A stretch of DNA of 64,000 bases from Chryseobacterium sp. RU37D (GCF_900156075.1 NZ_FTMM01000012.1:1-64000); one strand, 5' to 3'. Shown: positions 42,670 to 52,062, numbered from the stretch's first letter. Numbers and translations: made by a program. Notes: generated by a model from the letters alone, not told the origin.

Positions 42670-45600
42670 ATGAATTTCTCCTTGAAAACTCATCTAAAAA
42701 AAACTTCTGTTGTCCTTAGAGTAGCTATATTTGCCTGGGTTCTTTATTCCTGCGCAACTTACAACATAAAAAAAGGTAAAAATCTATCTAAAATAGAAAA
42801 TCATGATATAAAATCTGAAAATGATTTTAAAATTTTCTTAATTGGAGATGCCGGAAATGCAGATGAAGCTCAGTCTCAGAATACTTTGAATCTTCTAAAA
42901 AACCAGCTTGAAGCCGCCGATAAAAATTCTATGCTAATTTTTCTCGGAGACAATATTTATCCCAGCGGAATGCCTAAAAAGTCAAACAAAAACTATTATC
43001 TGGCCAGGCAAAAACTGGAAAACCAACTCTCCATTACAAAAAATTTTAAGGGAAAAACTTTAGTAATTCCGGGCAATCACGACTGGTATAATGGTCTTGG
43101 CGGGATGAAGGATCAGGAAGAATTTGTGAAAGATTATTTTGATGATAAAAAATCTTTTCTTCCGAAAAACTCTTGCCCGATTGATGATATAAGCCTTACA
43201 AAGGATATAAAATTAGTCGTTATCGATACAGAATGGGCTTTATTAAACTGGGATCAATACCCGGGAATCAATAAAAACTGCGACATCAAAACCCGTGAAG
43301 ACCTTTTCGTTGAATTTAAAGATCTGATTAATAAAAATCAGGATAAAATAATTATCGTTGCTCTTCATCACCCTGTTATCAGCAGCGGAACTCATGCAGG
43401 CTATAATTCTGTAAAATCTCATCTTTTCCCTTTGAAAAGCAAGATTCCGGTTCCGGGTGCTGCAAGTGTGATTAATGTATTGAGAAGCTCCTCTGGTGCC
43501 AATCCGGAAGATATTAATAATCAACACTATGCTGATTTAGCCAATCGATTAAAAAGTATTGTTCAGGAAAAAGAAAATATCATTTTTGTTTCGGGACACG
43601 ACCACAATCTGCAATACCATGAAGAAAGAAATATCAGGCAGATTATCAGCGGATCCGGTTCAAAAGTTGATCCCACTTCTATTGGTGAAAAAACAGATTT
43701 TTCATATGGCGGAAGCGGATTTGCGGTTTTAAATATCAGAAAAGACCAAAGTTCCGATGTTGAATATTTTTCTACAACAAATAATAATCTCGAGAAAATT
43801 TCACACATTCAGGTAATTGATAAGCCTAAGGAATTTGTCAATAATTATCCAAACTCATTTTCTGCTGTTATTTCATCTACAATTTATCCTAAAAAATTAA
43901 CAGAAAAAGGAAAATTTTACAGATGGCTTTGGGGCGAGCATTACAGGAAATATTACGGAATGGAGATTGAAGCGCCAACAGCAAATCTCAATGAACTTGA
44001 CGGAGGCTACATACCTTTCAGAGAAGGCGGCGGAAATCAATCAAACAGCTTAAGATTGAAAACACAAGACGGGCAAGAGTATGTAATGAGAGGCGTGAAG
44101 AAAAGTGCTGTACGATTTCTGAACAATATGGCTTTTAAGAAAAGTACTTTCGGAAATGAGCTGAATAATACGTTCCCGGAAAAGTTCCTGATGGATTTTT
44201 ATACAACCAATCATCCATTCACTCCATTTTCTGTAGGAAATATGGCTGATAAACTGAATATTTTTCATAGCAATCCAAGATTATATTACATCCCCAAACA
44301 ACAGGCTTTGGGTAAATATAACATTAATTATGGTAATGAAATGTATATGATTGAAGAACGTTTTTCTTCAGATCCCAAAACGTTGGCGGCTTTAGATAAT
44401 GCAAAAGATATTGTTTCCACAGATGATGTACTGAAAAATTTTAACAAAAATTACAAATATTCGGTAGATCAGGAATCTTACATCAGGGCCAGAATTTTTG
44501 ATATGCTGATCGGTGATTGGGACAGACACTCAGATCAATGGAAATGGGCAGAATATCAGGAAGGCGACAAAGAGATCTACAAACCCATCCCAAGAGACAG
44601 AGATCAGGCATTCAGCAAATATGACGGAGCGGCCTTTAAAATTATCATGAATATTCCGGCGATTCGCCATATGAAAACCTTTAAGGAAGATATTCAAAGT
44701 GTAAAATGGCTGGCCATGGAACCTTATCCTCTGGACTTGATTTTCTTAAAAAGCTCTACGGAAAAAGACTGGATCGAGCAGGCAAAATACATCCAGGAGC
44801 ACCTTACAGATAAAGATATAGACGAAGCTTTCGACAATTTACCAAAAGAAGTAAAAGATGAAACAATTGCTGATATTCAGCGAAAATTAAAAATAAGAAA
44901 AACCAAATTACAGACATACGCTTCACAATACTACGATGTTTTACAGGAAAAAGTTCCGTTAGCAGGAACAGTAAACCCTGATAAGTTTGTGATTACAAAA
45001 AATGGGAATTCCGTTAATGTAAAACAATACAAATTAGATAAAAACAAAGAAAATTCAGAACTGGTTTTTGAAAAGACATATGATGATTCAAAAACAAAAG
45101 AACTATGGATCTATGGACTTGAAGATGATGATATTTATGACGTTTCCGGTAATGGAAGACCCAAAATGAATATCAGGCTGGTCGGCGGCTACAATCATGA
45201 TACTTACAATGTAGAAAACGGAAGCAAGGTGAAGATTTATGATTTTAAATCGCAAAAAAACATATACAATACTCACGGAGCAACGAAAAATATTTCGGAT
45301 GATTATGACATCAATACGTACAATTATAAACACCCGAAATACAATTTCTTTGCAGGCTATCCCAACGCAGATTTCAATCCTGACGATGGTATAATTTTAG
45401 GGGTTTTAGCAAACTATACAGTTAATAATTTTATCCGCGCCCCTTATACTCAAAAGCATAGCCTGAAAGTGAATTTTTATACTGCAACCGGTGGGTTTAA
45501 TGCAGTTTACAAAGGAATTTTCAAAAAAGCAATTTCCGGATGGGATTTCAATCTGGATGCCGCCTTTACAACTCCCCGTTTTGCCAAAAACTTCTTCGGG

Positions 45601-46386
45601 CTATCCAACGAAAGTGATTATGATACAGATATTGCAGAAAGAGAATATAACAGGGCAAGAATTTCAAAGATCAATTTCTCTCCCTCAATTTCCAAAAAAA
45701 GCTGGGCGAATTTATTTCATCAGTTTCAGCTAACTTTTGAAAATAATAAAGTACAGAAAAATGGGGATCGATTTGTAGATGTTTCACCCGACGTAAGACC
45801 TGAAGTGTTTAGCAACCAGCAATTTGCAGGGGCAAATTATACTTTTAGCTATAAAAACCTTGATAATAACGCGTTTCCGACTTTAGGAATGGAATTTACT
45901 GTAAATGCAGACTGGAAAACAAATCTTTCAAATTTTGATAAAAACTTCCTGATCCTTACCGGGACACTTACCCTGGATCACAGGCTTGACAGTAGAGGAA
46001 ATTTTGTTTTTGCCAATTCGAGCAACGCCATGTGGATCAACAATAACAATTTTGAATTTTACCAAGCTGCAGCGATTGGTGGAAATAATGGTATGAGGGC
46101 ATTCAGAAATGACAGGTTTTCGGGAAGGTCTTACTTTACCAATAACTCGGAAATCCGTTGGGATTTTGGGAGAGTGAGAAATAATATCATCCCCGCAAAT
46201 ATGGGAATTTTAGTAGGATATGATATCGGAAGAGTATGGAATGACAATGAAGATTCCAGAAAATGGCATCAGTCATTTGGAGGCGGTTTTTGGCTAAGCA
46301 TTGTAGAGATGTTCTCCGCAAGACTTAATTATTTTACAGGCACGGATGGCGGAAGGGTTTCTGCCGGTGTGGGAATGACGTTTTAA
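42670..46386 (+). CDS. Large lipoprotein: metallophosphoesterase, kinase-like segment and outer-membrane barrel
   Basis: A 1238-residue protein. A lipobox-like sequence ends at Cys28. Residues 53-360 are a calcineurin-type phosphoesterase: IGDAGN (58-63), LGDNIYPSG (92-100), PGNHDWYNG (134-142), ALHHPVIS (231-238), VSGHDHN (307-313). A middle region has a possible nucleotide-binding lysine (YVMRGVKKS, 471-479), GDWDRH (615-620) and PRDRDQAF (641-648), which resemble catalytic and metal loops of atypical kinases. The C-terminal part (about 890-1238) is an Omp85/BamA-like barrel ending in GVGMTF. This suggests a surface phospho-transfer enzyme. Substrate unknown. Confidence 0.85.
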   Translation: MNFSLKTHLKKTSVVLRVAIFAWVLYSCATYNIKKGKNLSKIENHDIKSENDFKIFLIGDAGNADEAQSQNTLNLLKNQLEAADKNSMLIFLGDNIYPSGMPKKSNKNYYLARQKLENQLSITKNFKGKTLVIPGNHDWYNGLGGMKDQEEFVKDYFDDKKSFLPKNSCPIDDISLTKDIKLVVIDTEWALLNWDQYPGINKNCDIKTREDLFVEFKDLINKNQDKIIIVALHHPVISSGTHAGYNSVKSHLFPLKSKIPVPGAASVINVLRSSSGANPEDINNQHYADLANRLKSIVQEKENIIFVSGHDHNLQYHEERNIRQIISGSGSKVDPTSIGEKTDFSYGGSGFAVLNIRKDQSSDVEYFSTTNNNLEKISHIQVIDKPKEFVNNYPNSFSAVISSTIYPKKLTEKGKFYRWLWGEHYRKYYGMEIEAPTANLNELDGGYIPFREGGGNQSNSLRLKTQDGQEYVMRGVKKSAVRFLNNMAFKKSTFGNELNNTFPEKFLMDFYTTNHPFTPFSVGNMADKLNIFHSNPRLYYIPKQQALGKYNINYGNEMYMIEERFSSDPKTLAALDNAKDIVSTDDVLKNFNKNYKYSVDQESYIRARIFDMLIGDWDRHSDQWKWAEYQEGDKEIYKPIPRDRDQAFSKYDGAAFKIIMNIPAIRHMKTFKEDIQSVKWLAMEPYPLDLIFLKSSTEKDWIEQAKYIQEHLTDKDIDEAFDNLPKEVKDETIADIQRKLKIRKTKLQTYASQYYDVLQEKVPLAGTVNPDKFVITKNGNSVNVKQYKLDKNKENSELVFEKTYDDSKTKELWIYGLEDDDIYDVSGNGRPKMNIRLVGGYNHDTYNVENGSKVKIYDFKSQKNIYNTHGATKNISDDYDINTYNYKHPKYNFFAGYPNADFNPDDGIILGVLANYTVNNFIRAPYTQKHSLKVNFYTATGGFNAVYKGIFKKAISGWDFNLDAAFTTPRFAKNFFGLSNESDYDTDIAEREYNRARISKINFSPSISKKSWANLFHQFQLTFENNKVQKNGDRFVDVSPDVRPEVFSNQQFAGANYTFSYKNLDNNAFPTLGMEFTVNADWKTNLSNFDKNFLILTGTLTLDHRLDSRGNFVFANSSNAMWINNNNFEFYQAAAIGGNNGMRAFRNDRFSGRSYFTNNSEIRWDFGRVRNNIIPANMGILVGYDIGRVWNDNEDSRKWHQSFGGGFWLSIVEMFSARLNYFTGTDGGRVSAGVGMTF

Positions 46387-46453
46387 AGAACAAATTTATA
46401 TCTTTAACATGTCTTTTAGTTTTTGATAAAAAATTTAATAGACTGGTTATTTT

Positions 46454-47329
46454 TTATTTTAGATCAAACTTATATATGTTTCCTCCCGTTTTTTTATCCG
46501 CTTCATCAGCAATCATCAATGTTTTATCATCTTGAAAAACTATTGCTTCCTTTTGCGAATTATGATGTAAAGATATTTTCTGAACTGCAGCCTTACTAAA
46601 GTCATCCGCCATAAATCCGGATAAAATATGAATATTTTTATGGGTTAGTAATACGATTTTATTTTTGCTGCTGTTGATGGCAGCAGATGTAATTGCTGCA
46701 TCGCTATAACCACCTTTAAGCTTCAATCTACCTATTAGTTTTGCTTCATAATTCCCCTCCTTATTCGGAATCTGGAAAACCATGAAAGTTCCGTCGAAAC
46801 CTTTGCTTCTGTTTTTTGTAAAGAGATAAAAATATCCATCCATTTCTACAAAAGCTTCACAATCGTATAACCAGTTTGATTTTTTTGGCGGAAAATCTTT
46901 CTGGCCTTCGTAATGAAATTTTGTGGTTTGAATAACCTTCGTGGCTCTTTGGGAAGCATCTTTCAAATCAACTTTTAAAATAGCTAAATCCTGTCTGTCG
47001 TTTTCGTTATTCCCAAAATCTCCAATATAAATATTTCCTTGAGGATCAGAGGTGATGTCTTCCCAGTCATAGTTTTCAGCTTTTTCTACTAAAACATCGC
47101 TCGTAAGATTTCCCTTTTGATCTAGCCCATAAATAACATTTTTATTCCCTTGATCTTCTATTGCCCAAATGATACTTTTATTCTTTGATAAAATAATTCC
47201 CGAGACTTCTTTAAGTTTTTTAGGCAAAGAAAATTCTACTTTTAAAGAATCGGTTTGAGGTTGATCTATTTTTGGGTTGCAGCCAAGAAATACCATTACC
47301 GTTACCGCATAAAAAATACTCATTTTCAT
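46454..47329 (-). CDS. Lipoprotein with SdiA-regulated/YjiK-like beta-propeller
   Basis: A 291-residue lipoprotein (lipobox LGC, Cys17). The mature part shows repeated strands typical of a beta-propeller, including LKEVSGIIL, NYDWEDITSDPQGNIYIGDFGNNEN (DWEDITSD, GDFGNN) and YSDAAITSAAI. This pattern is that of the YjiK/SdiA-regulated family and of related phytase-like propellers. No catalytic residues can be assigned. Its first base overlaps the last base of mazG, so the two are co-transcribed. Confidence 0.8.
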   Translation of the reverse strand: MKMSIFYAVTVMVFLGCNPKIDQPQTDSLKVEFSLPKKLKEVSGIILSKNKSIIWAIEDQGNKNVIYGLDQKGNLTSDVLVEKAENYDWEDITSDPQGNIYIGDFGNNENDRQDLAILKVDLKDASQRATKVIQTTKFHYEGQKDFPPKKSNWLYDCEAFVEMDGYFYLFTKNRSKGFDGTFMVFQIPNKEGNYEAKLIGRLKLKGGYSDAAITSAAINSSKNKIVLLTHKNIHILSGFMADDFSKAAVQKISLHHNSQKEAIVFQDDKTLMIADEADKKTGGNIYKFDLK

Positions 47330-48102
47330 TAATTTTTATTTAAAATTTTTGCTTCTTCCCAAAGCAAATCCATTTCTCCCAAAGACATATCTGCTAATTT
47401 TAAATCTCTTTCCAAAGCGATATTTTCCATTTGCTGAAATCTTGAAATAAACTTCAGATTGGTTCTTTCCAATGCTGAATCGGGATTAATTCCTGAGATT
47501 CGGGCATAATTAATCAGGGAAAAAAACACATCGCCCAATTCCTGCTCTTTTTTATCCAAATCTGTTTCTGCATGAAATTCCTTAATTTCTTCATCCACCT
47601 TTTTCCAAGCATCTTCCGCATCATGAAATTCAAAGCCGATTCCTTTTACTTTATCCTGAATCCTGTAAGCTTTCACCAAGCTCGGCAAACTTTTCGGTAC
47701 ACCGCCCAAAATAGATGTATTTCCTTCTTTCAGTTTTAATTTTTCCCAATTCTGCTTTACTTCTTCTTCATCCTTCACTTCTGTATCTCCGTAAATATGT
47801 GGATGGCGGAAAATCAGTTTTTCGTTTAAAGAATTAATAACATCTGCTATATCGAAATTTCCTTTCTCGGAACCGATTTTTGCGTAAAAAACCAAATGCA
47901 GCAAAACATCTCCTAATTCTTTTTTTATTTCCTGTAAATTTTCCTGTAAAATAGCATCTGAAAGTTCATACGTTTCTTCTAAAGTTAGATGGCGCAACGA
48001 TTGCAGTGTCTGTTTCTGATCCCACGGACATTTTTCACGCAGATCATCCATAATGTCTAATAATCTTCCGAAAGCTTCCAGTTTTTCTTGTTTGGTGTTC
48101 AT
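47329..48102 (-). CDS. mazG: Nucleoside triphosphate pyrophosphohydrolase MazG
   Basis: A 257-residue two-domain MazG. Each half has the all-alpha NTP pyrophosphatase motif: CPWDQKQTLQSL with LEETYELSDAI and ELGDVLLHLVF in the first (20-80), and VDEEIKEFH with QELGDVFFSLIN in the second (175-215). It hydrolyses non-canonical NTPs and lowers (p)ppGpp. I use the ATG at 48102 (MNTKQEKL); the in-frame ATG at 48117 adds five residues. It shares one base with the downstream lipoprotein gene. Confidence 0.95.
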   Translation of the reverse strand: MNTKQEKLEAFGRLLDIMDDLREKCPWDQKQTLQSLRHLTLEETYELSDAILQENLQEIKKELGDVLLHLVFYAKIGSEKGNFDIADVINSLNEKLIFRHPHIYGDTEVKDEEEVKQNWEKLKLKEGNTSILGGVPKSLPSLVKAYRIQDKVKGIGFEFHDAEDAWKKVDEEIKEFHAETDLDKKEQELGDVFFSLINYARISGINPDSALERTNLKFISRFQQMENIALERDLKLADMSLGEMDLLWEEAKILNKN

Positions 48103-48168
48103 AGTTTGAGAGTTCAAGTCTTACAAATTTAAGGAATGAAATTTAATGCATTGTTTTCAATACCAAAA

Positions 48169-48220
48169 CCTAACAGGTTTTAAAAACCTATTAGGCTTGT
48201 TGAGCTTAATAAAAAAGCTC
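48169..48220. repeat. Palindromic repeat and terminator-like hairpin
   Basis: CCTAACAGGTTTT pairs with AAAACCTATTAGG (48169-48195, one mismatch), the same family as 32722-32754. Next to it GAGCTT (48202-48207) pairs with AAGCTC (48215-48220). On the minus strand the second hairpin has a T run in it and may end transcription of the DUF5606 gene. Confidence 0.6.
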
Positions 48221-48262
48221 TGCCTAAAATGACAAAGCTTTATAATTTAAATCAAAGATGAA

Positions 48263-48820
48263 TTATCCTTGTTTTCTGTGTGTGCTTTTTGGAGCCGCTT
48301 TTGCAGCAGAGGTAGCTTTAACTTTCGAAGTGGCAGGCTTCTCTGTTTTCGAAGCTTTCTTAGGAGCTTCTTTTTCTATACTCGCCTCTTTTGCAGGTGT
48401 ACCTTCCAATGTTTCAGGCTCAGCTTTTACGAAGCTCTCAGGAGTGATATATCCTGCTTTCTGAAGAATATTGTACCATTGAGCCAATTTTTTAATATCG
48501 GAAGCATACACTCTTTCCGTATCATAGTTTGGAAGAGATGTCAGCATGAATTCTTTCAATTCTGCATCGCTTGATTTGTGAGGGATCGCTTCTTTGTAAT
48601 CATAGTTTTTAGCAATATTTTCAAAAACTTCGAACAAAGGAACTTCTTTTTCAAATGTAAACATCGCGATGTTATCCAATAAACTTACCTGGCTGGAGTT
48701 TCCAATGCTTACTTTTTTCTTTGTTGTAACATCTTCAATAATAAATCCGTTTCTTAATTGAGAAACTAATTTGTAAAGTCCTGGTTTTCCAGAAATTGAA
48801 ATTATTTTTTCTAACAGCAT
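48263..48820 (-). CDS. DUF5606 domain protein
   Basis: A 185-residue protein with the DUF5606 opening LLEKIISISGKPGLYKLVSQ. The conserved part covers 1-135; a Lys/Ala/Pro/Ser-rich, basic tail of about 45 residues follows (APKKASKTEKP and similar). It is common in Flavobacteria as a neighbour of the deformylase gene; the role is unknown. The basic tail could contact nucleic acid or the ribosome (inference). It is about 98 bp downstream of def on the same strand. Confidence 0.9.
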   Translation of the reverse strand: MLLEKIISISGKPGLYKLVSQLRNGFIIEDVTTKKKVSIGNSSQVSLLDNIAMFTFEKEVPLFEVFENIAKNYDYKEAIPHKSSDAELKEFMLTSLPNYDTERVYASDIKKLAQWYNILQKAGYITPESFVKAEPETLEGTPAKEASIEKEAPKKASKTEKPATSKVKATSAAKAAPKSTHRKQG

Positions 48821-48918
48821 ATTTTAATTTTTTGTAAATCTGCAATCATTTTTCAGTACTTCGGCAAGCTCGGTACGAAACTTTTTGCTCTGTATTATTT
48901 TTATTTTTTTATCCTTAT

Positions 48919-49491
48919 TTATTTTGGAAATCTCATTTTATAACTGATGCTTACGTCACCTTGGGTAATTTTCGTCAGCTTTCCTTTTACCAGCTTTTTT
49001 TTAAGAGCGCTTAAATGGTCTGTAAATAAAATACCCTCAATGTGATCATACTCATGCTGAATTACACGGGCTCTAATATCGGAAAAAGTTTCCGTATGTT
49101 TTACAAAATTTTCGTCATAATATTCAATCAGGATTGTTCCTTTTCTTTTCACATCTTCTCTTACATCAGGAATCGAAAGACATCCTTCATTGAACTTCCA
49201 TTCCTCACCGGATTCTTCAAGAATCTTAGCATTTATAAATACTTTTTTGAATTCTGCCAGCTCATCCTTAATATCTTCATAATCTTCATCTTCGGCCAAA
49301 GGACTCACATCCACTATAAACAGACGGATATCAAGGCCGATTTGCGGTGCAGCTAATCCTATGCCATTAGCGCTATACATGGTATCAAACATGCTTCCTA
49401 TCAACTCTTGCAGCTCAGGATAATCTTTATCAATATCCTTTCCTACTTTTCTCAAAACTGGGTCCCCAAAGGCTCTTATCGGTAAAATCAT
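48919..49491 (-). CDS. def: Peptide deformylase
   Basis: A 190-residue metalloenzyme that removes the formyl group from nascent proteins. All three motifs are present: GIGLAAPQIG (43-52), EGCLSIPDV (near 113-121) and QHEYDHIEG (near 155-163), supplying Cys and two His metal ligands and the catalytic Glu. Its start overlaps the ruvX stop by 4 bp (ATGA), so translation is coupled. Confidence 0.97.
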   Translation of the reverse strand: MILPIRAFGDPVLRKVGKDIDKDYPELQELIGSMFDTMYSANGIGLAAPQIGLDIRLFIVDVSPLAEDEDYEDIKDELAEFKKVFINAKILEESGEEWKFNEGCLSIPDVREDVKRKGTILIEYYDENFVKHTETFSDIRARVIQHEYDHIEGILFTDHLSALKKKLVKGKLTKITQGDVSISYKMRFPK

Positions 49492-49904
49492 CTTGTTCTT
49501 TGTTCTAAAAAATTTTGCAATATGATGGTTGCGCTTATTTTATCTATTAATCCTTTTTCCTGTCTCTGTTTTTTACTTTTTCCGCTTTGTGAAATAAAAA
49601 ACGAAGCCATTTTGGATGTAAATCTTTCATCGAATCGATTAATTTTAATCGTTGGAAATTCTTCTTGAAAAATTTCCAGAAACTTCAAAATATCCGTTTC
49701 TATCTCTGAAATATTTCCTTTCAAATCTACAGGAAGGCCTACCACTACTTCATCTACCTTATTTTCATTGAAATATTTTCTTAGAAATTCCATTAAAAAT
49801 GAAGTTGGTACAGTCTCCAAACCACTTGCTATAATCTGCATATCATCCGTTATAGCAATGCCACAACGGGCCCTTCCATAGTCTATCGCAAGCATTTGTC
49901 CCAT
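49488..49904 (-). CDS. ruvX: Holliday junction resolvase-like YqgF/RuvX
   Basis: A 138-residue RNase H-fold protein. It shows AIDYGRARCGIA (5-16), VVGLPVDLKGN (near 58-68) and DERFTSKMA (near 103-111), which contain the acidic active-site residues. In bacteria it processes 16S rRNA precursor ends and may resolve junctions. It is the first gene of a ruvX-def pair and divergent from the SixA-like gene, whose start is 112 bp away. Confidence 0.95.
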   Translation of the reverse strand: MGQMLAIDYGRARCGIAITDDMQIIASGLETVPTSFLMEFLRKYFNENKVDEVVVGLPVDLKGNISEIETDILKFLEIFQEEFPTIKINRFDERFTSKMASFFISQSGKSKKQRQEKGLIDKISATIILQNFLEQRTR

Positions 49905-50015
49905 AAGTTTGCAAATTTAATAAATTTTAATGATTTTATTTCAAACACAGTTTTTTTTATAAATATGTTTTATTCCATTATTTTTTATAATTTTAATTTT
50001 CCAAAAAGCAATAAT

Positions 50016-50492
50016 ATGAAAAAACTTATCCTTGTAAGACATGCAAAAAGCGACTGGCCGGAAGAGACAGAGGATTTTGACAGGCCCTTGGCAGACAAGG
50101 GGTTAGAAGAAGCCTTGCAGATGTCACGATTTATGAAAAACAATCAGATTTTCATCGATTCTTTCGTTTCGAGCCCAGCTGTGCGTGCCTTGAATACCTG
50201 TAAGATTTTTAATCAGAGTTACCATATTAATATTACAACAAATGAAAAACTTTACAATCCTTCGGAAAGCAATTTTGAATCAATAATTTATGATCTTGAT
50301 GATAGACATGATTCGGTAGCTTTCTTTTCTCATAATAATGGAATTTCAAATTTTGCAAACTCTATTTCTGAAGATATTTTCCATTTCCCGACTTGTGGCG
50401 TTGCAGGTTTTGAGATCGACTGCAATTCGTGGTCAGAATTTGATGGGGCTAAAAAGAAATTACTATTTTTCTATGATCCCGGAAAGCTTTAA
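50016..50492 (+). CDS. Histidine phosphatase family protein (SixA-like)
   Basis: A 158-residue phosphoglycerate-mutase-fold enzyme. The catalytic RHG-type motif is LVRHAKSDW (His8 by this start), followed by DRPLADKG and VSSPAVRALNTC, and the second His in FFSHNNGIS. SixA proteins dephosphorylate a phosphohistidine or small phosphates. The start is the ATG at 50016 (MKKLILVRHAKS); the open frame further upstream reads as non-coding. Downstream lies a 477-bp gene-free stretch. Confidence 0.92.
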   Translation: MKKLILVRHAKSDWPEETEDFDRPLADKGLEEALQMSRFMKNNQIFIDSFVSSPAVRALNTCKIFNQSYHINITTNEKLYNPSESNFESIIYDLDDRHDSVAFFSHNNGISNFANSISEDIFHFPTCGVAGFEIDCNSWSEFDGAKKKLLFFYDPGKL

Positions 50493-50647
50493 TTTTTTAA
50501 TGTAAACTCTTGTGAAATTGTCGAAATTATGAAAATGAATGATCAATTGTAAGTTTTTTTTATTAAATAAATTTTGGCTAAAACCTTTTTTCTCCGTTTG
50601 AAAAGAGAAGAGTCTGTCTCAAAAGAGCAGTCTTTTTTATGGTCTTT

Positions 50648-50866
50648 TATTTTGAGAATGCATCATATGTTTGAAATTCAGGGATATATTTTGAAACTTT
50701 ATCGTCCCAATTCACTTTTCCTTCGTATGCGAAAATGGCAAGACTTGTCCGAAATAAACGACTTTTCAATCTTTGATCATTTCGACAGACACTCCGGGAA
50801 CATCGGAGGCTTTTAAGGTATTCTGCATTAATATATCTCGTATTCTCCTCAACCTGTGACTGTTAA
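50648..50866 (-). pseudogene. Remnant of a serine hydrolase (beta-lactamase family)
   Basis: On the minus strand, in one frame, 50866 to about 50730 reads RIRDILMQNTLKASD then VPGVSVEMIKD, stop, KVVYFGQ. In this family the next residue after KD is Gly; here the codon is TGA instead of GGA. After a frame change, about 50720 to 50648 reads YEGKVNWDDKVSKYIPEF then QTYDAFSK, stop, which is the segment found after the catalytic SxxK in class C-type serine hydrolases. The SxxK region is missing. The stretch lies in the gene-free interval 50493-50969. Confidence 0.7.
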
Positions 50867-50944
50867 AAGAAAAAAGAAAGTTTCTCCTTCATTATTAATA
50901 ATTTAAAAAAAATATATATAAATTATGTAAACTAATAAATTCTG

Positions 50945-50952
50945 TATATTTG
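50945..50952 (+). promoter_or_regulatory. Promoter -7 box of the HEAT-like gene
   Basis: TATATTTG fits TAnnTTTG and lies 17 bp before the ATG at 50970. No clear -33 TTG. Confidence 0.4.
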
Positions 50953-50969
50953 AAGAATTTCCAAAAACT

Positions 50970-51488
50970 ATGAATTTAAAAGAAGTTTTTACAGACAAAT
51001 CCACAAAAAGTAATGATAAAGTCGAAATAATTTCTGATTTTGTTTTAAATGGAGAAATTTCATTAAAAGAGCTTATTCACTTTGCATCTTTATCAAAAGA
51101 TCCTATAAAAGCAAATTGTATAGAAGCTCTAGAGTTTTCTACCCAAAAAAAATCTAATCTTCTAGATCAGGAAACTTTTGATTTTGTCACAGAAAACTTA
51201 TCTGCGAAAGCGCCCAGAATAAAATGGGAAAGCGCCAAAGTTATAGGAAATACAGCAAAGCATTTTCCTGAAAATCTTTATGATCCCATCACGAAACTTA
51301 TTGAAAATACTACTCATGAAGGAACTGTTGTACGATGGAGTGCTGCTTTTGCATTAAGTGAAATTTTAAATATTAATGAAAATCTAAAAAATAAACTACT
51401 CCCATCCCTTAAAGATATTTGTGAGAAAGAGGAAAAGAACAGCATCAAAAAGATATATCAAAAAGCAATAAAAGTTGCAGAAAAATGA
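50970..51488 (+). CDS. HEAT-repeat-like helical protein
   Basis: A 172-residue all-helical protein. Repeating helix pairs (for example PIKANCIEALEFST, PRIKWESAKVIGN and VVRWSAAFALSEI) match HEAT-like armadillo folds that bind proteins. No enzyme motif. It overlaps the next gene by 4 bp (ATGA), forming an operon with the phosphodiesterase. Partner unknown. Confidence 0.8.
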   Translation: MNLKEVFTDKSTKSNDKVEIISDFVLNGEISLKELIHFASLSKDPIKANCIEALEFSTQKKSNLLDQETFDFVTENLSAKAPRIKWESAKVIGNTAKHFPENLYDPITKLIENTTHEGTVVRWSAAFALSEILNINENLKNKLLPSLKDICEKEEKNSIKKIYQKAIKVAEK

Positions 51489-51982
51489 TTAAAATTCTCC
51501 TCCTTTCCGATTCTCACTCCTATATTGATGACAGAATTTTAGAATACGCTCAACAGGCCGATGAAATTTGGCATGGCGGAGATTTTGGAAGTATGGATGT
51601 TATCGAACAACTTGAAAAAATCAAACCATTAAGAGGAGTCTACGGAAATATTGACAATACAAAAATCCGTTCCGAATTTCCTGAAGTGAATCGTTTTATC
51701 TGCGAAAATGTAGAAGTTTTGATGATTCATATAGGTGGTTATCCCGGAAAATATACTCTTTTAGCAAAAAAAGAAATTTCTGAAAAAACTCCAAAATTAT
51801 TTATCTCAGGACATTCACATATTTTGAAGGCGATCTTTGATGATAAAAATAATCTGCTTCATCTGAATCCGGGTGCCTGTGGAAAGCAAGGCTGGCATAA
51901 AATGAGAACGATGATGCGTTTTGTGATTGATGGAAGTGAAATTGAGGATTTGGAGATTATCGAATTGGGACCGAAGGTTTAA
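51485..51982 (+). CDS. YfcE/MJ0936-type metallophosphodiesterase
   Basis: A 165-residue calcineurin-like enzyme: DSHS (9-12), HGGDFGSMD (near 30-38), YGNIDN (near 56-61), HIGGYPGKY and the final SGHSH (near 110-114), which supply two-metal ligands. Family members cleave phosphodiesters, including cyclic nucleotides in vitro; the natural substrate is unknown. It begins inside the end of the HEAT-like gene. Confidence 0.9.
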   Translation: MIKILLLSDSHSYIDDRILEYAQQADEIWHGGDFGSMDVIEQLEKIKPLRGVYGNIDNTKIRSEFPEVNRFICENVEVLMIHIGGYPGKYTLLAKKEISEKTPKLFISGHSHILKAIFDDKNNLLHLNPGACGKQGWHKMRTMMRFVIDGSEIEDLEIIELGPKV

Positions 51983-52062
51983 AATTATGTTTAAATCATT
52001 AAGAACAATTGAGGAATTAAGAATATTAAATGATTGTGAGTTCCTCACACTTACAAATAATT

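Noticed and set aside
49896..50015. N-terminal extension of the SixA-like protein
   Set aside because: The upstream 40 codons are AT-rich, Phe/Asn-rich and overlap the ruvX start; the family begins at MKKLILVRHAKS.
50574..50816. 80-residue open frame on the plus strand
   Set aside because: The minus strand of the same DNA reads as a serine hydrolase remnant; the plus frame has no family features.
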